Below are positions 22,282-34,600 of a stretch of 64,000 bases of DNA, one piece after another. The translations under genes were made by a program, and so were the position numbers. Positions within the stretch are counted from its first letter, which is position 1; every line of letters begins with the position of its first letter. Origin of the DNA: Litsea cubeba (Eukaryota > Streptophyta > Magnoliopsida > Laurales > Lauraceae); contig CM022949.1 of assembly GCA_012931725.1 (NCBI GenBank), positions 439,218-503,217 of the forward strand, written 5' to 3'. The notes beneath the pieces were generated by a model that was not told where the DNA came from, made no database searches, and saw nothing but the letters and a program-made list of their open reading frames with translations.

Positions 22282-22766
22282 GTCTCCTCGCATCTCGCTC
22301 TGCGCTCCCCCCTGCCCTCCTCATCTCGCTGCTGCGGCTCTCTTCCCTCGGAATTTTCCCTCCTCATCTCGCTGATGCGCTTCTCTCTCCCTGCGAATCC
22401 CTCGCCTCCCCCTCTCTCTCTCTCTGCGATCTCTCTCTCCATCTCACGACCCTCGCTCTCTCTCCTCTCCTCTCTCTCCCTCTCTCTCTCTCTCCCGTCT
22501 GTTCCTTGTGATCTCTCTCTCCGATCTCGCCTGCCTACGATCTCGTCGCTGCGATCTCTGTTGCTGTGCTGCGATCCCTGAGGGTCTGGCTACTGCTGCG
22601 ATCAAAGCTTCTCTGCTGCGCGACCCCTCTCTCTCGATCTCTCCCCCTCTCTGTTGTGATCGCCCCCTCATCTTGCTACTCCTCTCCCCCTCTTTGTTGT
22701 GATTATCCTCATCTCTCCCTTTCTCGTCGCTACAGGTATGCAATCAAGGATCAGCAAGGTAACTGT
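22086..22766 (+). repeat. MULE left terminal inverted repeat, CT-rich
   Basis: Starts GGGGAAGTTGAGGAGAGCC and is then packed with CTCTCTCTC and GCTGCGATC motifs to GCTACAGGTATGCAATC. The matching right end is shorter. It produces long Ser/Leu-rich open frames that are composition artefacts. Confidence 0.8.
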
Positions 22767-23729
22767 TCTGCGATTATGCTCATCTCTCCCTCTCTGTAGA
22801 TAGGGATCTTCCGATTTGGGAGTGGTTTGATGAATCTTGCTTTGCTTTTGCGTTTTGTTGGTTTGATGAAATCAGTGGTGTACACACCATTCGATTGCCC
22901 AAAGAAGTGGGCATACCGTGGTGATACCGGTTTGGGTTGAAATAAAAAAATCAAAACAACATCCCATCTAATGTGGTATTTGATTTCAAGTCCTTACCGA
23001 TGCAGGCTCTAATTCAAAAATGCTTGGATAAAAAAATTGATAAAGGTAAGATGTCTTTGACAATCTGGATTTCACTACTGTATTTGTGAGAAATTTTAAT
23101 TTTCTAACTTTTGACTTGTGGCTTCCCCAAGTTGTGTAGGTAAAATGTCAACAAATTGTGCAGGCTTCAGAGCATTCAAACATTGAACAAGTGAAGAATT
23201 TTAGGGCCTGCGTTTTGTTGGTTTTGTGATTATAGATGTCTGTTTTGGTTGTGAACTTTGGGGTGGTGTATTTGAACCATTGCTTGGTCATTGTTCACTG
23301 TAACAGGAATGCATGAAGAGAATGACGTTTCCTATGTGTGTTTATGTCAACAAACAAGACAAGTGAAGAAAATATGAAGAGAATCGGGTTTCCTATGTGG
23401 GTTTTTGTTGTAGGTTCTGAATTGTGGGGCTCTGAATGGAGATTGTGGGTTGTGATTTCTAAACTTAACTTCATTAGTAGTGGATGATTCATGAGGAGAA
23501 TGGGGTTCCATAAGTGGGTTGTTTTCAGATGATGTAACGTTCAAATAAATGTAATCATCCTAATGATGTAATGGATTTCATGGTAATGTAATTTTAATGA
23601 TGGAATGAATTCTTATTTAAATGTGAATGGAGATGTTATGTAATTTTAATCATCCTAATGATGTAATGGATTTCATTTGTTACTTGTGAATAGATAAACA
23701 AAACTCATTTATAGCCATTTAGCCATACA

Positions 23730-24895
23730 GCACATCTGAACCCACTTGGTTGAAAAAGTGCGCGAGTAAAAAACTAAGCAAACGTGATTTTTTTCATCCC
23801 AAAAAATGCAGATTTAGAGTATGTCATTTGGTCTTTGAAATCCCACAATTTCAGCCAAAAACTCCATTGAGAAGTGGACTAACCAGCCCCCTAAACAGGG
23901 GTACCCGGACAGGTTTGTAAGAAAACAGCACATCTGAACTCACTTGGTTGAAAAAGTGCGTGAGTGAAAAACTAAGTAAACGCAATTTTCTTCATCCCAG
24001 AAAATGTATATTTTCAGTTTGCCACATGGTCTTTTAAACTCTAAAATTTCAGCCAAAAACTCCATCGGGAAGTGGACTAACCAGCCCCCTAAACAGGGGT
24101 ACCCGGACAGGTTTTTAAGAAAACAGCACATCCGAACCCACTTGGTTGAAAAAGTACGCAAGTGAAAAAATAAGCAAACGCGATTTTTTTAATTAAAAAA
24201 AATGCATATTTAGAGTGTGCCATATGGTCTTCGAAACCCTACAATTTCAGCCAAAAACTCCATCGGGAAGTCGACTAACTAGCCCCCTAAACAGGGGTAC
24301 CCGGACAGGTTTTTAAGAAAACAGCACATCTGAACCCACTTGGTTGAAAAAGTGCGCGAGTGAAGAACTAAGCAAACGTGATTTTTTTCGTCCCAAAAAA
24401 TGCATATTTTTAGTTTGCCATATGGTCTTTCAAATCTCAACCAAAAACTCCATCGGGAAGTGGACTAACTAGCCCCCTAAACAGGGGTACCCGGACAGGT
24501 TTTTAAGAAAACAGCACATCTGAACCCACTTGGTTGAAAAAGTGTGCGAGTGAAAAACTAAGCGAACGTGATTTTTTTCACCCCAAAAAGTGCAGATTTT
24601 TAGTTTGCCATATAGTCTTTCAAACCCCATAATTTCAGCCAAAAAGTCCATCGGGAAGTGGACTAACAAGTCCCCTAAATAGTGGTACTTGGACATGTTT
24701 TCAAGAAAACAGCAAAACAAAGCCTACTTGGTTGAAAAAGTGCACGAGTGCAAAACTAACCAAACACGAATGTTTCCGACCAATAAAATGCAGATTTTTA
24801 GTTTGCCATATGATCTTTCAAACCCCAAATTTTCAACCAAAAAGTCCATCAGGAAGTGGACTAATCAGCCCCCTAAACATTGGTACTCAGACAAA
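23730..24895. repeat. Six tandem copies of a 198-bp unit inside the MULE
   Basis: Units begin CACTTGGTTGAAAAAGTGC at 23743, 23941, 24139, 24338, 24528 and 24725 (spacing 198, 198, 199, 190, 197). Each has AAACTCCATCGGGAAGTGGA and CCCCTAAACAGGGGTACCCG. The last has diverged. On the minus strand most units read through without a stop because 198 is divisible by three. Confidence 0.93.
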
Positions 24896-25576
24896 ACCCA
24901 ATCAATACAAATCTACACACTTCTTATGTCCAACATCCAGAACCCAATCAATACAGGTGTACTCGGACAGAATCCAATCAATACAAACCTGTACATAATA
25001 GAACTCACAATATAGCATAAGAATAATCAAATATGCACACCCAATTTGTTTAAATAACATCCATCCCAACATTCTGTACATAACTTTCTCCAACATTCTG
25101 CACTCACAACAGAACCCAATTTCTACACAACTGAACCCAATTTCTCAATTTCAAGAAATGAAAGAAAAAAAAATTATGCATGAAGGCACTAGAATAAGAA
25201 AGAAAGAAACACTATCTGAAAACCAAATCAATTCCATCCATTCAAGACTGTGACAACAACTAATGATTTAAGTCTAAAACCATTTATTCATGCATCTTGT
25301 TCAGCCACATAATGATGTGCACCTACTTACAAAAGTGTTGATTCATCTCAAACATTTTAAACTTATAAATTAAAAGGCCAAGTTCATAATGATGGCAGTC
25401 TTGATGTCTTCTTCTCTGCATAGATGCTTAATGGCACTTTCTCTGCATAATTATAGTAATTGGACTGCAATAGACATAACATGAGATAAATAATGGAGGG
25501 ACATGGTTTAAAAAAAATATGCATCAACTTCCATCATCATAAAATTCTTAAACTAAGAAATAAATTAATTACCTGT

Positions 25577-27837
25577 TTCCTCATCAAAGCTTCCTCTACT
25601 TTCGAAGTTAGAGTCCAGTGACTGGCCTTGATCAGCTTCAACCAACTTGAAATATACTTTTATAAGTAATGGTTTTATATGAAAGTAAACATGGGAGATA
25701 ATAAGAAAACTCATATTAAATAGTTTTACCTGTTCAACAACACCGGACAATTTCGCTTGTCATGTGATACACCGCGCTTGTTGCAACCCTTACAAAGACG
25801 CCCTTTTGGAAGTGCCTTTTCCTTCGATGATTTAAGTCTCTTCGCGCGTCCTTTCGTCACAACATGCGCTTGCTCACGATATTCAACCACATTACTATCC
25901 ACAAGTCCATTCCCTTTATCAATGCTTGTGTTTGATGGGTTGTTTAACGTCAGCTGCCTTAATTTCATTTCCAATTCATTATGACCACTAATGTCAATAA
26001 GCTCGGCGCAAACATACATGACAAGTGACTATGTCTAGCTAAGCATGGGTTAACACCAATATGTCCACCTGATTCAACAACGTCCACAAATGCATCTTTT
26101 GTAGCACCCTTCGTCCATCGCTTCAAAATGTAACGCTCGGGTAAAAAGAGTATCGAACTTCTCTTCAAGATAGTCAAAACATGACAACAAGGGATGCCTT
26201 GGAATTCAAACTTCTTTCAAGAACAATATTCATGCTTCTAGTCATTTTTCCATAAAACCTCTCTTTCAATTTCCTTCTCATCAGAATAATTTTTCAGAAT
26301 GAACTTAAAGGAGACATCATCTTCGTAAACAATATTTTCTGCAACTGACATGGTGGTAAATAACTCATCTTGAAACTTATAAAATAAGTTTCTTGTGTAT
26401 ACTTCGGCCATTTGCTTTTCCATCAGTGAACATGTCTTCATTTTAGGCCTCCCATTGCTATTCTCAAAATCCTCTTAATTCTTTTCGAGGTACTTCAGAT
26501 GTTCAACCCCAGCGTTAAAACGCAATATGAAATCAATGAGAGAATTCTTGTAGTCTACATACTGCTTCACAAATGAATTCATGATTTCACTTCTTTGAGT
26601 GGTCGACATGCCACTAACAAAATTTTCCTTTAAATATGCCGGAACCCACATATGACGAATTTTAAATATATCCGCCAACCAATCATTCTCCTAAAGCTTA
26701 TTGTCTGTTATGATCTGATACCAAAAACTCTCAAATTCATCAATAGTGTCAGAGTTATGAACACATTTTTTGATCTGATCTATTAAACCCTCATTGTGAA
26801 TATGAACCCCTCCTAAATTTGTAGGCAACTTATCCAAAATGTGTCATATGCAATACCGATGAACAGTGTTCGGCATGACATTCTTTATGGCTTTTGTCAT
26901 TGCCAGATCTTGATCTGTTATAATACACTTTGGTGGACTAAATGACATGGCTTCAAGCCATGTGTTGAACAACCACTCAAAAGATTCTGTTTTGTCATTT
27001 GGTAGAAACCCACATCCAAATAAAGTTGTTTGCCCATGGTGATTGCAACCTACAAATGCGCTAAAAATAAGTTCATAACAATTTGTTTTATAGGTTGTAT
27101 CAAATGTCACCACATCACCAAAAACTAATGTAAGCCGAACGAATGCTCCATTTGCCCAAAACACATGTGTTATCTTTTTATCTGCATCTTGCTTAATGGT
27201 ATATGTGAAACCATTTTCCATTTCTTTGCCATTTTCAAAGACTTGAAATAGCAACTGTCCATCTAGTCCCCTTTTCTTTTCATTTTCATCCATATTGTGA
27301 TTCTTGGCATCCGCATCCGTAAATCCAATTTTGTCTAGTCCCCCAGATTGAGATGCAAAGACTTGCATCTATTGTTTGCTTCGCACGTTTGTTGAATCAT
27401 ATGTGTTTATAAGTTGTCGCTTTGATTCTGGCACTTCACGATGAGACCACAACATAAATCTCGTGCTCGGAGTAACAGGGGCATGAGAGTGTTGTGGAAC
27501 AAACATGGATACTACATAACCACCTGACTTATCTAGTTTCACTTGCAACTTAGCCTTACAATCGAATCTTGTTTCCATTCGACGTCTTTGACCAAGTTCC
27601 TTACCAATCCAGTGTTTCTCATCTGTTTTACCCTCCTTTGAATAAACAAATCGCTTCCATACAACCTCCCCATCTTTACCTCTATTACTAGATTCTTTTC
27701 TTATACTAAATCCAGCGAGCATTGTAAAAGTTATATGCCTCATCTAAATCATCAAAATGCATGCCCAATCTTAGTGTCATGTTTTCATCCACAACCGGAT
27801 AGTGGACAACTGATGATGAGGAGGAGGTCATATCCAT
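25577..27837 (-). pseudogene. FAR1/FHY3-type MULE transposase, several stops and frameshifts
   Basis: It starts MDMTSSSSSVVHYPVVDENM at 27837. A FAR1 DNA-binding region follows (27369-27780: RFDCKAKLQVKL, FVPQHSHAPV). The MULE DDE core is at 26844-27300 (VVTFDTTYKTNCYELIFSAF, GCNHHGQTTLFGCGF, CIITDQDLAMTKAI). The SWIM zinc finger is at about 26150-26220 and a CX2CX4HX4C knuckle (CKGCNKRGVSHDKRNC) at about 25745-25795. A possible last exon lies at 25577-25648 after a GT-AG intron. Breaks: a frameshift after FYNA near 27735, TAG before MQVF (27369), TGA in place of Trp at 26843, TAG near 26690, and a stop replacing a SWIM cysteine near 26225. Such genes are ancestors of domesticated FHY3/FAR1 regulators, but this copy is dead. 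Confidence 0.9.
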
Positions 27838-28756
27838 ATGCAATCTGGATCACAAATTATTAAAATTGGTAATGAATAACAGACCCAAAGAAACAGTTCC
27901 ATGACTACTCCATGACATGCAATGCAGGATATTTAATCAACAGATGGCAAAAATAAAACGTGCAGTATATGTAGCACCAATGCATCAAGGTAATCACTTT
28001 AGACAGCAGAGGAAAATAATTTCTACACCAAATGCATATCCAGGGACTGAACAAAATAATTCACCATTGCATATCCCTTATTATCAAAGCATGGTGTATT
28101 ATACATTCTCCCCCGTGATTCAGCACCTTTCACCTGTGCTATGGGCTACTTATATTTCGAGGCTTGTGTGGAATGAAGACAGATCATTCCATAGAAGCCT
28201 GAGATTGAATCATGCCAGGAGATATTCTCCTGGTTCTTCAAAAAAACACAGGAGACGGTTCCAAAATGACAGAGCAAGAAATAGCCTTCGTAAATTAACA
28301 CAACCAGGGGAATTCAACAAAAACCCTTCTGTGCTTTTTTTTTATATCCAGAAAGAAAGCACTAGCAAAAAAAAAAAAGGAACAGATCTCTGTTTGCAAA
28401 AAAAAAAAAAAAAAGAGAGAACAGTTTAAGAAAAGAAAAGAAAAGAAAGAAATCCATGAGCCTTTTAGGAATCTCAACAAAAAACTAACAATCAACAATC
28501 ACAACAAAAAAAGTAAGATAAGGTATTTTAGGAATCTCAACAACAAAGTCCTTTCAGTATAGAGTTCATAAAAGTTTTAAAAAATAAGAAAAATAAATGA
28601 AGTTTCAATCACGCACATGCAAATCCCACTAGATCGGAACAAAACAACAACAAATCGATGAGGAAATAGCATAAATCGATGCAAATAGCACCTTTTTTAT
28701 CTCTGTTTGCAAAAAAAAAAAAACAGACGATCTCTATTTGGAAAAAAAAGGAACAT
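27838..28756 (-). other. 5' intron region of the MULE transposase
   Basis: Non-coding sequence between the right terminal repeat and the transposase start, with A tracts at 28366-28412 and 28709-28724. A 170-codon plus-strand frame at 27917-28429 has no domain and ends in Lys-rich poly-A translation. I reject it as a gene. Confidence 0.5.
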
Positions 28757-29330
28757 TTACCTTGTGACGCAAATCTGCAGTGACGAGAGAGGGGATAGAT
28801 AAGGAGAGACGCAACAGAAAGGGAGAGAAAAGCAGCGATCACAGCAGAGAGAGAGGTCGCATAGCGCAGCAGAGAGGGGAGAGCAGCAGTGATCGCAGCA
28901 GAGAGGGGAAGAAAACAGGTCGCGCAGCGCAGCAGAGCTGGAGATAGGAGATGGAGCAGCAGCAGAGAGAGAGGTCGTCTTCTCAGCGAGAGAGAGAGAC
29001 GACGCAGCAGCGATTTCCAACCGAGCAGAAATTTGACGCAGCAGTGACAGAGAGCCACTCGACGAGAGAGAGATCGTCGAGCGAGAGGGAGAGAGAGATC
29101 ATCGGGTAAGGGGGAGAGAGAGAGATCGCAGCGTCGCTGAGATGGGAGAGAGAGAGATCGTAGAGAGAGAGAGAGGAGAGGAGAGGAGAGGAGAGGAACG
29201 ATTAGGTATGTTGAAATGAAAGAGGGAAAATGAGCACGGGGCCAATTCATTTCGTCAAAACTTACACACGTTGGAGACGCACGCTTCCAGCTAACACTCT
29301 CATCAACTGCAGTTGAGGAGAGCCGGCCCC
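28757..29330 (-). repeat. MULE right terminal inverted repeat
   Basis: Reverse-strand match to 22086-22766 (the inner edge GTCACTGCAGATTTGCGTC aligns with GTCGCTACAGGTATGCAATC). Its outer part has an extra near-palindrome, CTCTCCTCAACTGCAGTTGA (with GAGAG following), that the left end lacks. Confidence 0.8.
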
Positions 29331-29341
29331 TATATATATAT

Positions 29342-29740
29342 GGAAATATGTATGTATGTGTGTGAAATTCTAAAAAATGCTCCGCTTTAAAAATGTCCCC
29401 TTTTTTTGTCATAAGGCACATGTTGAGTCAATCTAGTCTTTTCACACACACTACCCCCATGAATAATCACAAGTCCAAATTTGACACTCATCAAACTTTT
29501 TCTCACCTTTGGATTGAAATCATGATAAAATGATGCCTCCAAACTATTAAATTTTAAGGTCATGGATCAAAATGTTAGGATGATCTTATAGACTCGAGAT
29601 TTTGCATATACGTAGGCCTCATATGGATCTTTTCATCCAATGGACTTCCATGATCATCATTCATCTTTGTGGGTCCAACTAGGAGGGTTGTTTTCTCCTA
29701 AGAAATATTCGGGCGCTGGTGCTCCCATATATATATATAT
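29342..29740. other. Non-coding, old repeat
   Basis: No gene seen. The stretch 29500-29660 resembles 21060-21200 (GGATGATCTTA..., CCTTTTGGC-like phrases), suggesting two members of one old repeat family. It ends with (AT)n at 29726-29742. Confidence 0.4.
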
Positions 29741-31172
29741 AGGTGTTAAGTTTCAATAGTTTTTATTTTCTAGTATTTTTCCTATATCAAGAGAAATTAA
29801 AGATATCTAATTTTGTGAAATAAGATTATTTTTTCTTACCTGTGGTGCTAGTAGAAGTTGAAAATAAATGAAAGTAGGCGTGGGGTTCAAAACCATAACC
29901 TGTGTGGGGCGAACCTATAGTAGCACCTTTTCTAACTAAGAGGGGTGTGTTATAGCTTTACACTTCTTCAAGTGTGTAAATTTTCATATGAAGATGTCCC
30001 CATTTATTTATTTATTTTCTTTGCTACAAAAAATTACACACCATTTTTACACATTGTTTATGCATTAATGAGGGCAAACAAACATGATCAACATAACAAT
30101 ATCATTTACATATGTAAATAAGTGCAAACAAATGACCCCTTATGGGTTTAGTCAAAACAAATGATGATCAATAATCCTAATAAGTAACATATAAATGCTC
30201 TACCCCGAACCCAACCAAAGGCTAGGAGGAACCTAAACCCAAACCCAAGGCTGGGTTTGAGTCAGACTGATAGGTTGCGGAGCGAAATGAGTTTATTGGG
30301 TTGGGTTAGCTGGTCAACTCACAAGTATGTACTCAACCGAACCTGACTTAATTATTATTTAGGTTGGAAATGTCAACAGAATAACACAGGGTCTAACTGG
30401 AGTCTAGAGTCCCCGAATTGGATTGAGGTCAACCGAGGATTTGCCATTCCTTTACTGGATCAGATTTTGTATTTTTAACATATAAAACTATGAAATTACA
30501 CATCTACAAGTATGAGAGTTTTCTGTGTCATATTTTATTAACATACATGTAAACACATTGTAGATGGGGTGCAGATTGGTTCAAGGCAACAAAAAAAAAA
30601 AGAACTTGTTACAAACCCAACTCGGGCCATCAACTCCCTTGAATCCAACTATACAAGTTTCATAGGCGCAGGGCCATTTACCGCCACATTTATTAGCATT
30701 TAGCAATAAAGCAGCAAATGCAGGTTTTTCTCCCTTCTTAGGGGAGGAAAAGTTGCAAATAGAGCCTAAACCAACAAATGCAGGTTTTCCTCCCCTATTA
30801 TGGGAGGAAAAGAACAACTCCCTTGTTTACTGAAGTTTTAAATTGAGCCTTACCACCAAACTTATAAGTGGTAAGCGCAGGTTTTCCACCCTTCTTAGTG
30901 GAGGAAAACTTGCAAATGAGGCCTAAAGTTACAAATGTAGGTTTTCCTCCTTTTTTAGCGGAAGAAAAGCTGTGGGTATCAGGATCTAATGTCGCCCTAT
31001 TATGGGAGGCCCAAGCCTTCCTGACAAAGGCTTGGGTCCATAGGAACCTGAATCTAAAAGGACCCTGATTTGATAAGAGTTGAATCATTGCTTTAAGTTT
31101 ATATTGATATAGGCTTCCAATTCACTTGACTTTGGTACATTCCAATGAACAATTTTGACTTTAGCATTGTTG
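29741..31172 (+). repeat. 1.4-kb direct repeat, copy 2
   Basis: Same family and orientation as 18464-19888. It contains four stem motifs of the TTTTCCTCC...GGAGGAAAA type at about 30725, 30782, 30880 and 30940. It starts directly after a TA microsatellite. Confidence 0.85.
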
Positions 31173-31803
31173 GAGTACAAATATATTTGGAATGGATATC
31201 AAGAGATTTAAGTAAGGAAATTAAGGCCCTTTTATATGTCTCCGAAATAAGGTTCACTTATCAAAGGTGGGCCAAACTGGACCCATAGAGTTCGATTGCA
31301 CATGCAATTTGAATAGGGCAGAAAGTTTTTTGTGTACATAAACCTTACTGCTATCATGGGTAGGGGAACAATACAGTGGGTTGGGTTACTGGGTCAAAGC
31401 ACGATAAATTAGGTTGGGTTGTATACTTGGATTGGTATGTTTTTTGGTAGAAAATACTTGGTTCCATCTAAAGATGAAATGATGAGTGCATCTTGCAGGC
31501 CATCTATCTGGAACACCTAAAATTATAATAATTGAAAATGGCTGAGTGTAGTAAGTATGATAAAAGAGAGATTTTAGGGATAATAAAAAGTTTTTAAAAA
31601 TCTTGAATGATGTGATGAGTTGGTGTGCCGTCAGCCAGAAGTGATTGCAAAACCCTAAAAGAGAGCGCTGCGTATCGTTCTCCCAAAAAAAAAATGCTAC
31701 TGCTTTAATATATATAATAGGAATGAAAGCAGATTCTTGAATATATAAAGGACTGCAATGGGAAAAGGAGGGTAATATAGATCTAATATTAAATTTTAGT
31801 TTT
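31173..31803. other. Intergenic, no gene seen
   Basis: AT-rich sequence with a short A tract near 31686. There is no coding frame or RNA gene. Confidence 0.5.
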
Positions 31804-32783
31804 GGGGTTTTACAAACAAATTAGCCTCTAATCTTAATTACATGAATTGATTAAAAAATATACTAAAACATCAAATTAGGGTATCGTACGTAGCTAAAAG
31901 ACCAATTTTGCTCCGGAATGATACCATTAGGGCTCTTTTCAAAAATCCTTTTATTTTTCTCCCCCAGACAATATCGTTAGGCTCCCTTTAAGCTTTTTTC
32001 CTTCCCCCAGACAATATTATTGGCCGATTTTCATTTCCCGCTTACAAAATAAAAAATTCATTATTTTCTCTCGCCTCTCCTCTTTTGCCCTTTGCTACTC
32101 AAAATCTTTCTTTTCGTACAATCTCTCCTTTCCAAAAATATGGTGAAAAAAGTGAGTAAACTCACTTTGGTCATGTCTTTTTGGTTGCAATGATTAGACT
32201 TTAGAGAGTGGTGGTGAGGAAGAATTACAGCGACTACAATGGGGAGCACAAGTAATGGAAAAAAAAAAAGATTATAGTGCTAGTGGGACAATGAGCATGG
32301 GTAACCAAATAAGAGGAGCACTTAGGAAGATCGTTGTCGTATGTAAGCCACTTAACTGGGAATTGTGAAGAAAGGGAGAAACAGATACCAATGAAGAAGA
32401 GAGGAAAAGTCGTTTTTTAAAGAGCCTTAATGATAATGTTTTGGGGAAGAAGGGAAAAATCAAAAAATGATTTTTGCAAATGAGAGATTGTAGGAAGTGA
32501 GAAGTTTTGAGTTTCAAAGAGCAAAAAAGGAAAGGCGAGAGAAGACAATAATGGATTTCTTTTTTCTGACAGGGAAACAAAGATTGATCAAATATATCGT
32601 TGGGGGAGGAAAACTGAGGAAGAGAGGGGAAAAGCAACCCTAGCGATATCGTGCAGGGAAACATATTAGAATTTAAAAAAGATTCCTAACAATATATCGT
32701 TTTAGGGCAAAGTGGTGTTTTGGCTGCATACTTAATCAATTAATTTAATCAGGATGTAGGACAAATTCTTTTATAAAAATCCC
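31804..32783. mobile_element. Non-autonomous DNA transposon with long diverged inverted ends
   Basis: The left end GGGGTTTTACAAACAAATTAG... and, on the reverse strand, the right end GGGATTTTTATAAAAGAATTTG... match for about 120 bp (shared AATTGATTAA, AAAACA, TTAGGG, CGATATATTG-like parts). The flanks TTTAGTTTT and TTTAGGTTTT may be an imperfect 9-10 bp duplication, pointing to a Mutator-like origin. The 130-codon open frame inside (32272-32664, minus) has no known domain. Confidence 0.55.
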
Positions 32784-33131
32784 TTTAGGTTTTTATTTGG
32801 TTCCAATGGCTTTCATTCATATTGGAGGAGCCAAATACTCATGTCACAGCCATGTATTATATTTGTGTAGACATATATTTTAAGTACATTCAAGTAAGTA
32901 GAACTCAATTTGGGCTGTGATCCAAGCTCTTCATTTAAGTCCTGGTCTAGGCTTGGTCTTTAATTTAAATTCAAGTATGGCGCAATCCTATAACCTGGAC
33001 CTTATTTGCGTCTGAAATTGAGTAAGGACCCCGTTAGTAATTTGAGATATGTGACACAAACCTGACCCATCTTCTTCCCGCCCATATTCTACAATCCAAT
33101 TGATAGGAAATCGTGATAAATACATAGATGG

Positions 33132-33617
33132 GCTCGAGGTGAAAACTGGGTCTGGTCGGGCCGTGCCCGTTTCAGTTGGGGCTCAACCCAGCACAGCCCA
33201 AGGCACGACTTAGGTCATGCCGTGTTGGGCCATGCCCCAGATGAGTTGGATCGTGCCGTCGACAGGCCAGCCCAAATGCCACTTCTAATCTTTTTAAATT
33301 TTTTTTATATAAATTGAAATGGACTTTATGGACTTTTAGAAGTTCTGAACTTGAAATAAGGTTGAGATTATTAAAATAAATGCACAAAATATTTAATTAT
33401 TTTAAAATTTATATTTATTTATATAAAAATAAAAAATTTTATATATAATTATCGTGCTGGGCTGGTCTGAGCACATGCACTCTGACCCAACACGGCCCCT
33501 CCTTTGATTGTGATGTGCCGGCCTATCCTAGTCAACACAGTCAATGGGCCAGGCATGGTATTTCTCATGCTAAGCCATATTGTGCCCGCGCGGACCGACC
33601 TAATTTACACCCCTAAA
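33132..33617. mobile_element. Probable hAT-like non-autonomous element with GGGCCGTGCC motifs
   Basis: GC-rich inverted edges (GGTCGGGCCGTGCCCG on the left, GGTCGGTCCGCGCGGGCAC on the reverse strand at the right) surround an AT-rich centre. The right edge ends TTTACACCCCTA, a common plant hAT terminus (reverse: TAGGGGTGTAAA). No 8-bp target duplication was confirmed. Confidence 0.5.
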
Positions 33618-34064
33618 TTAGACTAGTAAATTTTCACCTCCAAAATGGATTGATCATAGTCTAATAATAATAAAATATTTATCGTTATAAAGATGCAGGA
33701 ATAAATATTAAAAAAAATCATATAGTATTATAATATTGTTGTAGTTGCTGTCAACTCAAACATTTGCTTTTGGAATATGCCAATAATAATAAAAAAAAAA
33801 AGTTCTATATAAAGTGCCGGGTCGAGAAAGATGTACACGTGCGTACGCCACATTTAAAAATTGGCCTTTGATGTGCGTCTTACACAACAAAAAATACAGA
33901 GCTTTGTTATATATGCCACTCATCCATCTGCACAATCAATCGAGAACGAAGATTTGGGAAAACGTTGTACGAGGGTGGGAAACGTATTTGCATTAGAAGT
34001 GCGTTTGGGATATGAAAACGTTTCCCATACGTTTTTGTTCCTCGTGATAGTGAGATTTTAGAGT

Positions 34065-34592
34065 ATGTTTGTGTAACACTTTTCTATAGAAAAGTAGATG
34101 ATTTTTTATAAAAAAACTCATTTTTCAGGCGTTTGGTGCGGAAAAATTCTGGGGAAACGCTTTCATGCCTCGTCAATATTTTCCTTGATAATTGTGGAAA
34201 TGGGTTTCCTATGAGGGACATGGGAGATGAATTTCCTTGGAAAACTTCTCTTACTTTTTCTCACTCTTGTCCATTTCAACCCAAAACTCTACAATTCTTT
34301 CATTTTTTATTTCTTTAAATAAATTATTATTTAATGTTGAATAAATAATATACATGTTATATTATTTTTCTTTAAAAAAATTATTTCATCAAATAAGAAA
34401 ATTTCATTTTCTATAAGGAATCCACAGCCGCACCAAACAACATTAGCACCAATTCAACGGGGAAATTTTTTTTGCACCAAACATAAATTTCTAAATTCCA
34501 CGGAAATCCTTTTCCAATGTTTATATTTCTATGGAATTTGCTGACGTGGCAATTTCCCCTTTCCGTGAAAAGGGTGTGTACACAAACATTCC
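34065..34592. mobile_element. hAT-type MITE
   Basis: The left end ATGTTTGTGTAACACTTTTC and, on the reverse strand, the right end AATGTTTGTGTACACACCC form an inverted terminus of about 20 bp. Flanks TTTAGAGT (34057-34064) and TTTAGGGT (34593-34600) fit an 8-bp duplication with one mismatch. Confidence 0.6.
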
Positions 34593-34600
34593 TTTAGGGT

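Larger units (their letters stand above)
22086..29330 (-). mobile_element. Mutator-like element (MULE), 7.2 kb, transposase decayed
   Basis: Long CT-rich inverted ends (22086-22766 and 28757-29330) flank a FAR1/FHY3-type transposase on the minus strand. The insertion sits in a TA repeat: TATATATAT is found at 22077-22085 and again from 29331. A 9-bp duplication would fit MULEs, although low complexity makes this weak. Between the right end and the transposase there is a splice-donor-like CACAAG/GTAAATG, suggesting that the right end supplied the promoter and first exon. The left half carries a 198-bp tandem array. Many in-frame stops show it no longer encodes active transposase. Confidence 0.85.

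Noticed and set aside
22084..22581. 165-codon Ser/Leu-rich open frame and overlapping frames
   Set aside because: It is created by CT microsatellite composition of the MULE terminal repeat. The same effect occurs at 28609-29421 on the other strand.
27917..28429. 170-codon open frame
   Set aside because: It lies antisense to the transposase intron, has no domain, and ends in poly-A encoded lysines.
18464..31172. The two 1.4-kb direct repeats as LTRs of one element
   Set aside because: They lack clean TG...CA ends and a target duplication, have diverged well beyond the young element, and no pol, PBS or PPT lies between them.
32272..32664. 130-codon Phe/Leu/Ser-rich frame
   Set aside because: Lies inside a non-autonomous inverted-repeat element, with biased composition and no family signature.
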